Part shown: positions 8,476 to 17,059 of the stretch, piece by piece
Position numbering within the stretch: the first letter of the stretch is position 1
How the letters are laid out: every line of letters begins with the position of its first letter
From: an uncultured Neomegalonema sp.
Lineage (GTDB): Bacteria; Pseudomonadota; Alphaproteobacteria; Rhodobacterales; Rhodobacteraceae
DNA: 46,707 nucleotides
Reading direction: 5' to 3'
Assembly: GCA_937948985.1 (NCBI GenBank)
Contig: CALFAK010000135.1
Span: 1 to 46,707 of the forward strand
The notes under the pieces: model-generated
What the model was told of the DNA's origin: nothing
The model's input: the letters and a program-made list of their open reading frames with translations, nothing else
The model's database searches: none
Program-made: the position numbers and the translations under genes

Positions 8476-10047
8476 TTATACCGCGATCAAAAGATCGAAT
8501 GTGTAGTATGCTCCGTGGAAAACCATCCGGTCCACACTCAGATCGTCCAGCGTAACCACGTCGCCATAGACGCGAATTGATCCGAGATCATCGCCATCAT
8601 GCGCACCCGCACCGCCCTGATCACTGACAAGACTGATCAACGAGTAATCCCGCTTGCCATCATCGTTCGCGTCAACTTGCGTTACATTGGCCACGACGGT
8701 GTGACCTTCGATGATGATCGTATCGCCCTGGCCCTCGCGATAGCCGCGAATTTCATCATTGCCGATGCTGTCCACCCAATGGTCGTGGTTGGCCCCGTTC
8801 TCGCCCGCTACGCCTTGCCAATCCACCGAGCCGGTTTCGTCGGTATGCCTCAGCGCGATGTCCGCGCCGGCATTGATATCGAGGCGGAAGACAAAGCTGT
8901 CCGCACCCGCGCCGCCCTTCAGCACATCATCCGCATCAGGGTTGGTGTTGCCCGGCTCACCCGCGTCAGAACGAGAGATGAGCGTGTCATCACCATGCCC
9001 GCCGCTTAACGTGTCGCTGCCGAATTGCTCCATCAGGGTGTCGTTGCCTTTATGGCCGCGCAGGTCATCATTGCCTTCGCCGCCGTCCAGCCAGTCATTA
9101 TCATGTCCGCCCAGCAGCAGATCATCGCCTTGCTCACCGAACAGCGCATCCTCGCCTCTGCCGCCGCGCAAGCTGTCTGAACCGGAGCCGCCTGCCAGAA
9201 GATCCGCATCATGGCCACCGAACAGCATGTCATCACCGCTGCCGCCCTCAAGCACATCTTCGCCGCGACCGCCGCGCAGTTCATCATTGCCGGAGCCGCC
9301 ATCAAGTCTGTCATTGTCGCGATGGCCGAAGATCATGTCATCACCACTGTCACCGCGCAGGTAATCATCACCGCTCGCGCCTTTGATGATGTCGTTCCCC
9401 GCACCGCCATCGACTTGGTCATCGCCGCGTCCACTGCGTATGGAATCATTGCCCGCGCCGCCGGAAATTTCGTCATCACCGCCATGCGAACGCACGCTGT
9501 CATCGCCATCGCCAAGCGTCACGATATCCCGGATCATCGACCCGCGCAGATCATCATTACCCGCTGTTCCATCAACAACATTGAAGCCGAAATGCAGATT
9601 GTTCAGCCAATCCGCCAATTGCGTGAGGGTGGCGTTTACATTGCCGTCTTCGTTGACAATGGCATCGCCTTCGATCTCGAAACCGATGTGATAGAGGCCA
9701 TCCGCCACTTTGTTGATCAGGTTTTTGCCCATAAAGCGCGTCGTTGCGCCATCACTTTGGACGAGGTGATAACCTGTCTCAACATCGTTCGCGTCATCAC
9801 CGTGCAACTCTGTGAAAAGCGTCAGATCATTCGCGCGGATATGAGCGTTTATTGCGCGAACGTCGTTCTCATCAAAAATATCATCATTCGCCGCGCCGGT
9901 CGCAGTGATTGCGTTTTCGATGATGATATTCATGCCTTCAGCGGCGGCCGCCCCTGCCATAATATCTTCATTCGAGATATTTGCGGCCAATCCCGCATCC
10001 GCCAAAATGCTTGTGACAATTTGATCCAAACCTGTTGAAACTGTCAT
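8476..10047 (-). CDS. RTX calcium-binding protein, type I secretion substrate
   Basis: A 523-aa acidic protein without an N-terminal signal. Residues about 1-155 form a distinct domain I cannot name. Residues 158-357 are glycine/aspartate-rich RTX nonapeptides (GGxGxDxxx) that fold as a Ca-binding beta-roll outside the cell. A last RTX turn (VLKGGAGADSFVFR, near 375) leads into a C-terminal region of about 140 residues with aliphatic/aromatic character, the expected type I secretion signal. Residues 214-357 are four copies of a 36-residue module of four nonapeptides. No T1SS genes lie nearby. The ATG has a GGGGGAGAG ribosome site, and a terminator hairpin follows the stop. The role (adhesin, matrix or enzyme accessory) is open. 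Confidence 0.88.
   Translation of the reverse strand: MTVSTGLDQIVTSILADAGLAANISNEDIMAGAAAAEGMNIIIENAITATGAANDDIFDENDVRAINAHIRANDLTLFTELHGDDANDVETGYHLVQSDGATTRFMGKNLINKVADGLYHIGFEIEGDAIVNEDGNVNATLTQLADWLNNLHFGFNVVDGTAGNDDLRGSMIRDIVTLGDGDDSVRSHGGDDEISGGAGNDSIRSGRGDDQVDGGAGNDIIKGASGDDYLRGDSGDDMIFGHRDNDRLDGGSGNDELRGGRGEDVLEGGSGDDMLFGGHDADLLAGGSGSDSLRGGRGEDALFGEQGDDLLLGGHDNDWLDGGEGNDDLRGHKGNDTLMEQFGSDTLSGGHGDDTLISRSDAGEPGNTNPDADDVLKGGAGADSFVFRLDINAGADIALRHTDETGSVDWQGVAGENGANHDHWVDSIGNDEIRGYREGQGDTIIIEGHTVVANVTQVDANDDGKRDYSLISLVSDQGGAGAHDGDDLGSIRVYGDVVTLDDLSVDRMVFHGAYYTFDLLIAV
8977..9408 (-). repeat. Four tandem 108-bp modules inside the RTX gene
   Basis: Residues 214-249, 250-285, 286-321 and 322-357 each hold four nonapeptides. 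In the first three modules the fourth nonapeptide departs from the consensus in the same way (GHRDNDRLD, GGHDADLLA, GGHDNDWLD, with D where G is expected); in module four it is GGHGDDTLI. This is a coding repeat of 36 residues, not a CRISPR. Confidence 0.8.
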
Positions 10048-10266
10048 ACTACTCTCCCCCTGCGCGCGCCCGATGCCGTCGTGCCGTGGGGAAGAAATTC
10101 GTTTATCTGAATTAATTTAGTGTAACCCGCGCAAGTACGAAGAATATCGCTTTATTAAAATTTGAGGCATTCCGGCGCAGCGCAAATACAGCTTTCGTCA
10201 TATGGTTTTATGCGAAAACGAACTGGTGACAGCACGCCGTTTTCGCTCTTTCTGTCCACCGATGGC

Positions 10267-12318
10267 TCAGACGCGCGCGCGGCGCCGCTTGCGTCCACCG
10301 CCACCACTTTCCGGTGGTTGTGCGGGCGCGCTGTCGGGCAGACGGACAACTTTGCTGAGTTTCGGGAATGGCGCGGTCTTGTGTGGCACGGCCATTGCGC
10401 CGATGAAGTGATCCTGAAACTTCGGCGCAATCGCCGTTTCGATCTTCTCCACATCACGCACGACCGCTTCAATCTCGCGGCGTTTGCCGGAGTTGAGCAG
10501 CGCAATTCGCGCGCCCGTACCTGCCGCATTCCCCGCAGAGCGCACGTTATCGACCTCGCAATCGGGGATCATGCCCAGTACCATCGCGTGCTTGGGCGAG
10601 ATATGCGCCCCGAACGCTCCCGCCAGCGTGATGCGATCAACCGTCTCAAGGCCCAGTTCATCCATCAGCAGTTGACATCCCGCATAAAGCGCGGCTTTGG
10701 CCAGTTGGATTGCCCGGACATCGGCTTGGGTCACCATGATTTTTTGCGCACCGTCGTGGATCAGATACGACCATGTCCGCCCCTCGGAGAAAACACGGTT
10801 CGTCTGCGTCGCCAGCGTGCCGCGTACCACGCCGTCAATATCGATCACATCCGCGAGGCGCATCTCTGCGATCGCTTCGATAATGCCAGACCCCGCGATG
10901 CCCGTGATCCCCGTCGAGGCGGTCGCGGCCTCAAAGCCCGGATCATCCGACCATAACTCGCAGCCGATCACCTTGAAGCGTGGCTCCTTGGTGTCAGGGT
11001 CAATCCGTATCCGCTCAATCGCACCTGGGGCCGCGCGTTGGCCGCAGGAGATCTGAGCGCCCTCAAATGCGGGTCCGGTGGGCGAGGAACACGCCAGCAG
11101 CCTGTCCTTATTCCCCAGCACAATCTCCGCATTCGTGCCGACATCAACGATCAGCGTTATATCATCCGCGTTATAGGGTTCTTCCGACAGGATCACCGCC
11201 GCCGCATCCGCGCCGACATGGCCCGCGATACAGGGCAGGGTATAGATGCGCGCATTCGGGTGGGTGCTGTTGATCCCGACTTCCCGCGCCCAGAAAACCA
11301 TTCCGTCTCCGGCAGCCAGCGCAAACGGCGCACCACCCAGCTCGACCGGATCAATCCCCAGCAGCAGGTGGTGCATGATCGGGTTGCCCACGAAGGTCGC
11401 TTCGACGATTTCCTCAGGGTCTATCATCGCTTGCGCGGATACCTGTGCCAGCAGCGCATTGATGGCCTCGCGCACAACCTTGGTCATCTGGTCCGCGCCG
11501 TCCGGGTTCATCATCGAATAGGAAACCCGGCTCATCAAATCTTCGCCGAACCGGATTTGCGGGTTCATCAGGCCGGAAGATGCTACCGTCGCCCCTGTGC
11601 GCAGGTCGGAAAGGTGACATGCAATCGTGGTCGAGCCGATGTCGAATGCCGCGCCGTAGATCGTGCCTTCAAAATACCCCGGCCACACATGTATGATGCG
11701 CCCTTGCGCCCGCTTGCGCCCGAAATGCACGGCGCACGTGACCTTGCCGTTCCAGTTCGGCCCCTCACGCAGCGCCCGTTGTACCGTGCGCATAATCCGC
11801 AGATCCCCGATCAGCCCTTCAAGCTGCCATTGATCGTAAAGCGCTTCGGTCAGCCGCTCCATATCCGAGGACGGATCGTGCATATCCGGCTCGCGCACTT
11901 CGACGTAGTAAAGCCGCGTGCTGGGGTCGAGTTCGATAACCCGGTCATCGGCATCCTTGCGCACGACTTGGCGGTGGACCTGACTTTCAGCGGGTACATC
12001 GATAACAATATCGCCCTCGACTTTTGCCTGACAACCAAGCCGCCGCCCCTCAATCAGCCCGCGTTTTTCCTTATAGCGCGCCTCGACCTTGTTCCATTCC
12101 GACAGTGCGCTTTCCTGCGAAGTCACCCCGTGTTTCGGGAACTCGCCATAGGACGGGGTGATCTGACAGCGCGAGCAAATCCCGCGCCCGCCGCAGACGG
12201 AATCAAGATCAACCCCCAGTTCCCGCGCGGCTTGCAGAACGGGTGTTCCAGCGGCAAACCGGCCCCGCTTGCCAGATGGGGTGAATACTACAAGGTGCTG
12301 ATCGCTGGTCTCAGACAT
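10267..12318 (-). CDS. Ferredoxin-ASKHA protein, RACo-like corrinoid activator
   Basis: A 683-aa protein with an N-terminal plant-type 2Fe-2S domain (C42, C48, C51, C96) followed by a middle region and a C-terminal ATPase domain of the ASKHA fold (DUF4445). Glycine-rich phosphate loops are visible at DIGSTT (near residue 220) and DVGTNAE (near 390). Characterised relatives (RACo, RamA-type) use ATP to reduce inactive Co(II) corrinoid proteins so that methyl transfer can resume. Relatives usually sit beside corrinoid protein and methyltransferase genes, but none is present in this window, so the partner is elsewhere. The tail is very basic (GGRKRRRARV). The ATG at 12318 begins MSETSDQHLVVFTP, directly ahead of the ferredoxin fold. 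Confidence 0.88.
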   Translation of the reverse strand: MSETSDQHLVVFTPSGKRGRFAAGTPVLQAARELGVDLDSVCGGRGICSRCQITPSYGEFPKHGVTSQESALSEWNKVEARYKEKRGLIEGRRLGCQAKVEGDIVIDVPAESQVHRQVVRKDADDRVIELDPSTRLYYVEVREPDMHDPSSDMERLTEALYDQWQLEGLIGDLRIMRTVQRALREGPNWNGKVTCAVHFGRKRAQGRIIHVWPGYFEGTIYGAAFDIGSTTIACHLSDLRTGATVASSGLMNPQIRFGEDLMSRVSYSMMNPDGADQMTKVVREAINALLAQVSAQAMIDPEEIVEATFVGNPIMHHLLLGIDPVELGGAPFALAAGDGMVFWAREVGINSTHPNARIYTLPCIAGHVGADAAAVILSEEPYNADDITLIVDVGTNAEIVLGNKDRLLACSSPTGPAFEGAQISCGQRAAPGAIERIRIDPDTKEPRFKVIGCELWSDDPGFEAATASTGITGIAGSGIIEAIAEMRLADVIDIDGVVRGTLATQTNRVFSEGRTWSYLIHDGAQKIMVTQADVRAIQLAKAALYAGCQLLMDELGLETVDRITLAGAFGAHISPKHAMVLGMIPDCEVDNVRSAGNAAGTGARIALLNSGKRREIEAVVRDVEKIETAIAPKFQDHFIGAMAVPHKTAPFPKLSKVVRLPDSAPAQPPESGGGGRKRRRARV

Positions 12319-12640
12319 GGTCGCTCCGTCAGGCAGTCGTCAATCTTGAGCCGACACTAGCGAAAGTGTTGGATGAGGGAATACCAATTCGACCTGCGGT
12401 TTCCCGTCAGCGACATGAAAATGCATAATGATGATATGATTGCTGCCATGAGAGGCTGACCCGGTGGTGCCAGGAACATAAACTATTAACGCAACACAAA
12501 TACTGTCTCACACTACGACACAATTGCCCGAGTGGCACCACCGGAACAATATAGTTGTGTCATATTGCTCGCTCGCGTAAATTACCCAAATGGGTTAATC
12601 TACGATCTTGGAGGTTGAATTTTGCCGAAGAGAATTGCCT
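12319..12640. promoter_or_regulatory. 322-base region with interlocking inverted repeats
   Basis: The region lies between the divergent ASKHA and LuxR-hydrolase genes. Arms CCGGTGGTGCCA (12461-12472) and TGGCACCACCGG (12533-12544) are a perfect 12-bp inverted repeat 72 bases apart. GACACAA (12517-12523) and TTGTGTC (12555-12561) are a second inverted repeat that interlocks with the first. A 14-codon ORF (12415-12459) ends one base before the first arm. A weak promoter candidate is TTGTGT (12555-12560), a 17-base spacer and TAAATT (12578-12583), followed by the palindrome ACCCA-AA-TGGGT (12584-12595). Either operator sites or an attenuator would fit. Confidence 0.5.
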
Positions 12641-14368
12641 ATGGATGACTATGCCGCTGACGCCGCGGATTTGGCCGAGTCACGCGAGCGTGTCATCAGC
12701 GAGATTTACGACACGATTCTCGATCCCTCACGGTATGATGCGTTGATGAGTGTCTGGGCTGGCCATTTAGAAGTAATTGAGCAGAGCACAGGCTTTGATG
12801 CACGGGGCGGGTTGGAACTGACCGATCCGGAACTGCAAGCCCATTTTGACCGCGTCCGTGCCGTGCTGGACCGCGTTGGCCGGCAAAAAACAACCAACGG
12901 CGGGCAGCATAGCGTGTCTGCCTCGTCCGATCTCTCGCTCCGGATCAGTTTTAACGCGACCATCCTTGAACGCAGTCAATCGGCCTGCGCCATGTTTGGT
13001 CAAAATTTCTCCATGCAGGATTTTTGCAGCGATCTGGATGAGGAAGACAGGAAAAAACTGCAAGATGCTCTGACCCACGCATCGATGGCAAAGCCGAACA
13101 CGTTGCTGACCGTTATACGATTGTCCGCCAGCGGTAAGATTCTGGGAGTTATCGCCAGACCCAACCAAACGCGCCCCGACAGGGGAGGGGTTATTGTGCG
13201 AACCTTGGATATGGACTGGTCAGACGCTTTGGGCGCGATGTTGGCCGAGGTTTTTCAATTGTCGCCCAAGGAAGTTGCTGTTGTCGAGGATATCGCTCAC
13301 GGTCACTCACTCAACGATATCGCAAAACGCCGCAATCGCTCGACCCATACTGTGCGGGCGCAGACGAAATCGGTACTGCGCAAAACAGGGGCTTCCAGCC
13401 AATCTGACATTATCCGCCTCGTCTCAACCTTATCGCCCTTCACCGAAGCACCGCGTGATGTGGTGTCTGGTCAAGGTTTCAAAACGGCCACCGCCCGCCC
13501 GCAAAGATTGCCGGATAACAGGATCATGGCTGTGCATGAGATTGGTCCTGCGGCGGGGCGTCCGGCAATATTCATCCACGGAATGCTTGACGGCACATCG
13601 TTGCCGGACCGGGCGGTGAAGATGTTAAATGACCGCAACATCCGCCTGATTTGCCCCATCCGCCCCGGCTTTGGCGAGGCCGGGGCGCCGACGGTTAAGG
13701 TGGGCGCACTCGACCAATTTGCCCACGATCTTTCGCAATTGATTGCCGTGATGCGGATCGAAAGACCCATCGTGATCGGCCATATGTCCGGTGCTCTTTA
13801 TGCTTATGCTGCGGCCCATCATCTCCGTAATGCCATTGGCGGCGTCGTGTCTGTATCGGGCGGTGTCCCGATTGAATCGCTCAAGCAGTTTCGCGAAATG
13901 GCCCCGCGCCAGCGCACTGTTGCATTCACCGCCCGTTTCGCGCCAGCTTTGTTACCCGCCATCCTGCGCGCGGGGATCTCCCTGATCGACAATGACAACA
14001 GCAACGCGTTCATGAATGCCCTCTACCCGAAAGGCCATTTTGATCGTAAAATTGCCGAAACCTGTGATCTGGTTCCGCTTCTTTATGACGGCTATCGTTT
14101 CACTGTTGCGCAAGGATCGAAGGGCTTTGAAGTCGATTCTCATCATGTCATCCGCGATTGGTCGGATATGGTGGAAGGATGCACGGTCCCCGTTATCTGC
14201 GTTCACGGAATCCATGATCCGGTTGTCAAAATCGACAGCGTCCGTCGCTTCTGTGCGGGTTACGATTTTGCCGAATTGCGCGAGAATGCCGATGCGGGGC
14301 AGTTGATTTTCTACCAAAAGCCCCAAACTGTTTTAGATGCAGTTGAGGATTTAATGCGGAGGCTTTGA
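12641..14368 (+). CDS. LuxR-type HTH regulator fused to an alpha/beta-hydrolase-fold domain
   Basis: A 575-aa fusion. Residues 1-200 form an uncharacterised sensor-like region. Residues 207-262 are a LuxR-type DNA-binding helix-turn-helix (LSPKEVAVVEDIAHGHSLND through KSVLRKTGASS). Residues about 295-575 have an alpha/beta-hydrolase fold (IFIHGMLDG oxyanion loop, VPVICVHGIHDPVV acid loop). The nucleophile elbow, normally GHSMGG, reads GHMSGA: M382 stands where the serine should be. The terminal GH motif reads GQ (Q554). The domain therefore looks catalytically dead and may bind a ligand. I chose ATG 12641, with GAAGAGA upstream; a TTG at 12608 is possible. It overlaps the reductase gene by one base. 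Confidence 0.85.
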   Translation: MDDYAADAADLAESRERVISEIYDTILDPSRYDALMSVWAGHLEVIEQSTGFDARGGLELTDPELQAHFDRVRAVLDRVGRQKTTNGGQHSVSASSDLSLRISFNATILERSQSACAMFGQNFSMQDFCSDLDEEDRKKLQDALTHASMAKPNTLLTVIRLSASGKILGVIARPNQTRPDRGGVIVRTLDMDWSDALGAMLAEVFQLSPKEVAVVEDIAHGHSLNDIAKRRNRSTHTVRAQTKSVLRKTGASSQSDIIRLVSTLSPFTEAPRDVVSGQGFKTATARPQRLPDNRIMAVHEIGPAAGRPAIFIHGMLDGTSLPDRAVKMLNDRNIRLICPIRPGFGEAGAPTVKVGALDQFAHDLSQLIAVMRIERPIVIGHMSGALYAYAAAHHLRNAIGGVVSVSGGVPIESLKQFREMAPRQRTVAFTARFAPALLPAILRAGISLIDNDNSNAFMNALYPKGHFDRKIAETCDLVPLLYDGYRFTVAQGSKGFEVDSHHVIRDWSDMVEGCTVPVICVHGIHDPVVKIDSVRRFCAGYDFAELRENADAGQLIFYQKPQTVLDAVEDLMRRL

Positions 14369-15240
14369 TGAGACCCAATCGCCGGACCCTGCTGGCCGGA
14401 ATGGCCGCTGCAAGCGTTGTTCCCGTGCCCGTCCACGCCGCGCTTGATCCCGTGCCAGCCATTGGTATGGGTACTTGGATCACCTTTGATGTCGGCAATG
14501 ACAGCGCCATTCGTGACGCCCGCGTCGACGTGTTGCGCGCGTTTTTTGAGGCGGGCGGGCGTTTGGTTGACTCCTCACCGATGTATGGCTCGGCGGAGGA
14601 TGTGCTGGGCTATTGCCTGAAACGTATCCCTGACGTGCCGCTTTATGCCGCCAGTAAAGTCTGGCTCCCCTCCGTTGACCTCGGCGATGAGCAGATGGAG
14701 GCGTCACGCGCGCTGTGGGGCATCCCGCGCTTTGATCTGATGCAGGTGCATAATCTGCTGGCCTATGAGGGGCATATCGAAACATTGCGCGCGATGAAAG
14801 CCGCCGGACAGGTGCGCCGCATCGGGATCACCACGTCTCACGGGCGGCGGCACGGGCGTTTCGCTGAAATCATGCAGCAGGACGACAGCCTCGATAGCGT
14901 GCAGTTCACCTACAATATCGACGACCGCGAGGCCGAGGCGCGGTTGCTGCCTATCGCCGCAGAGCGCGGATTGTCTGTCATCATCAACCGTCCGTTTCAA
15001 CGCGGCGCGCTGATCTCGAAACTGCGCGGTAAGCCGCTGCCCGAATGGGCGGGCGAGATAGGCGTGACAAGCTGGCCGCAATTCCTGCTCAAATGGGTCA
15101 TCTCTCACCCCGCCGTTACAATCGCCATTCCTGCAACGTCCAACGTTGCCCATATGCGTGAGAATATGGCCGTGCTGAACACGCCGATGCCGGACGCCGC
15201 GATGCGGGCGAAGATGGCGGATTGGGTTTCGGCGTTGTAG
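14368..15240 (+). CDS. Aldo/keto reductase with a Tat-type signal
   Basis: A 290-aa TIM-barrel aldo/keto reductase. The catalytic tetrad is intact: D68, Y73 (SSPMYGSAED), K97 (AASKVWLP) and H128 (LMQVHNLL). Near the end, IPATSNVAHMREN is the usual cofactor-phosphate-binding region. The N terminus, MRPNRRTLLAGMAAASVVPV, looks like a twin-arginine signal with cleavage near VHA (residue 24). The start is ATG 14368 with GGAGG at 14358-14362, overlapping the regulator's TGA by one base, so the pair is an operon. Export of an NAD(P)H enzyme is unusual; either it carries its cofactor through Tat or the signal is not used. Confidence 0.88.
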   Translation: MRPNRRTLLAGMAAASVVPVPVHAALDPVPAIGMGTWITFDVGNDSAIRDARVDVLRAFFEAGGRLVDSSPMYGSAEDVLGYCLKRIPDVPLYAASKVWLPSVDLGDEQMEASRALWGIPRFDLMQVHNLLAYEGHIETLRAMKAAGQVRRIGITTSHGRRHGRFAEIMQQDDSLDSVQFTYNIDDREAEARLLPIAAERGLSVIINRPFQRGALISKLRGKPLPEWAGEIGVTSWPQFLLKWVISHPAVTIAIPATSNVAHMRENMAVLNTPMPDAAMRAKMADWVSAL

Positions 15241-15244
15241 CGCC

Positions 15245-16939
15245 TCACCCCCGCCGATAGACCGCCTTATCCGTCACCAGAAAATCAACCCGATCATTGA
15301 GCAGTGCCGTCAATGCTTGCTCCGGCGTGTTGATGATCGGCTCCTCATGGGCGTTGAAACTGGTATTCACCAGCACGGGCAGGCCGCTAACCTGCTTGAA
15401 ACGCTCAAGAATCGCGGCGTAGAGCGGGTTCGTTTGGGCATCGATAATCTGCGGCCTCGCGGTTCCGTCCACATGCACCACAGCCGGAATTTTTTCCCGC
15501 CATTCGTCATGTACGGGCGTCGTGATGGTCATAAAGCGGCAGGCATAGCGGTTGCGTCCGTCAATCGCGAACACCCGCTCCGCATCGGCGGCCCCGACAA
15601 AAGGCGCGAAAGGCATGAATTCGGAGCGATTGAGCCGGTCATTAATCGTCTGATTCACATCCGCATTGGATGGGTTCGCCAAAATCGTCCGCGCCCCCAA
15701 CGCGCGCGGACCGAACTCCATCCGCTCAGAGAAAATCGCCCCCACCTCTCCGGCGGCCAGCAAATCAGCGGTTTCCGGCACCGGATCACCGCCCGTGGCT
15801 TTTGCGCCGGCTGCAAACACGGCATCCGCGTCGGGATACCCGCGCCCCAGATACACATCGCGCAGTTCAACCCGCTGATCCAACCACGCGGACAAACCGT
15901 CGCGCCGCATCAGAAACTCCAAAGCACCCCCCGCGACCAGCCCGTCATCGCCCATCGCCGGATAGATGAACACCTCGTCCACGCCCTCAATCGCCGCGAT
16001 GCAGGCATTCATCCGCACATTCGCAAACACACCGCCCGCCAAACCGATCCGGCGGATACCGTGCGCTTTGACCATCCGTGTCACGGCATCGGTGATGGCA
16101 TCCTCCAGCACTTGCTGGATCGAGGCGGCGATCGTCTCGCGCGGCTGTCCCTTGCATACGGCGATAACCGCGCGCTCCATTTCTGTGGTCGTTGTGAATC
16201 CGGTTGAAATTTGTCCGTCATCACCGACGGTAAAAAACGCGGCCAATTTCCCCGCAAGTTCCGGCTTTCCATAGGCTGCCAGCCCCGTCAGCTTGCCCTC
16301 GTGACGGTTCATCCTGAACCCGCACAGCTTTGTGCAATAGCCGTAAGCCAGACCCAGACTGTTCACATGTTGCGACTCGGGCGTATCCCCGAAAAGGCAG
16401 GTAAGCGCACCGTCTTTGAGAACCCGCGCGCTGTAGTAAACCCCGTCCCCGCCGCCATCCGCCGTATACAGCAACGTCGGCTCGCCGGTCGGCATATGGA
16501 ACAGGGCGGACAGCGCATGGGCGTTGTGGTGGTTGGCAAAATAAACGGGTGTTCCCGCCGTAAACCCCTCTTGAGACAAGAATTTCTCCGAAAGCCAAAC
16601 ATCTTGCGCGTCGGATGAAACACGCGAGGCAACACCGAAAACGCCCTTATGCCGCTCATGCCCCTTTTTCCGGTGCATCGCAAAGCGCATCCGGTTCAGC
16701 GCCGAAAACCGCATCCACCGCACGGGATACGATCCCCGGCTCATTACGATCTGCTGCACATCTTTGCGCGCGATTCCTGCGATGCCCAGCACCTCGTCAA
16801 TCGCCGCGCCCGGGTAATGCCCGTCGCCTTTCTTGCGCGTCACCCGCTCCTGATGAACCGCCGCGACAAGGCGATAATCGTCGAAGAGGGCGGCGGCGGA
16901 ATCGTGCGGGCCGCTGTGTATGGATAATATTTTTGTCAT
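15245..16939 (-). CDS. Carbamoyltransferase, NodU/CmcH/TobZ family
   Basis: A 564-aa enzyme. The N-terminal Kae1/ASKHA-like domain opens ILSIHSGPHDSAAAL and carries the FANHHNAHALSALF histidine motif (near residues 135-148). The C-terminal YrdC-like domain carries EFGPRALGARTILA, DRLNRSEFMPFAP and LVNTSFNAHEEPI. Together these make carbamoyl-adenylate from carbamoyl phosphate and ATP and transfer the carbamoyl group to a hydroxyl of a sugar, antibiotic or other small molecule. No obvious biosynthetic partners lie beside it. It converges with the aldo/keto reductase, with four bases between the stop codons, and is divergent from the beta-CASP gene. Confidence 0.92.
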   Translation of the reverse strand: MTKILSIHSGPHDSAAALFDDYRLVAAVHQERVTRKKGDGHYPGAAIDEVLGIAGIARKDVQQIVMSRGSYPVRWMRFSALNRMRFAMHRKKGHERHKGVFGVASRVSSDAQDVWLSEKFLSQEGFTAGTPVYFANHHNAHALSALFHMPTGEPTLLYTADGGGDGVYYSARVLKDGALTCLFGDTPESQHVNSLGLAYGYCTKLCGFRMNRHEGKLTGLAAYGKPELAGKLAAFFTVGDDGQISTGFTTTTEMERAVIAVCKGQPRETIAASIQQVLEDAITDAVTRMVKAHGIRRIGLAGGVFANVRMNACIAAIEGVDEVFIYPAMGDDGLVAGGALEFLMRRDGLSAWLDQRVELRDVYLGRGYPDADAVFAAGAKATGGDPVPETADLLAAGEVGAIFSERMEFGPRALGARTILANPSNADVNQTINDRLNRSEFMPFAPFVGAADAERVFAIDGRNRYACRFMTITTPVHDEWREKIPAVVHVDGTARPQIIDAQTNPLYAAILERFKQVSGLPVLVNTSFNAHEEPIINTPEQALTALLNDRVDFLVTDKAVYRRG

Positions 16940-17059
16940 GTCGGGCGGACCCTATCTGTAGACGACACGCGAGACAATGAAGATGCGCATCCCTCAAGTT
17001 TCTTGCTTTTGCATGGCTGCATGGGGTCAATACTCCCCAAGAAATTCAAGGAGGCGATC

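Noticed and set aside
8977-9408. Regular repeats that could suggest a CRISPR array
   Set aside because: The 108-bp periodicity is coding and gives RTX nonapeptides; there are no identical short repeats with unique spacers.
9211-10038. A 275-codon frame opposite the RTX gene
   Set aside because: It is a by-product of the regular Gly/Asp codon pattern on the other strand (Ala/Val/Ile-rich shadow).
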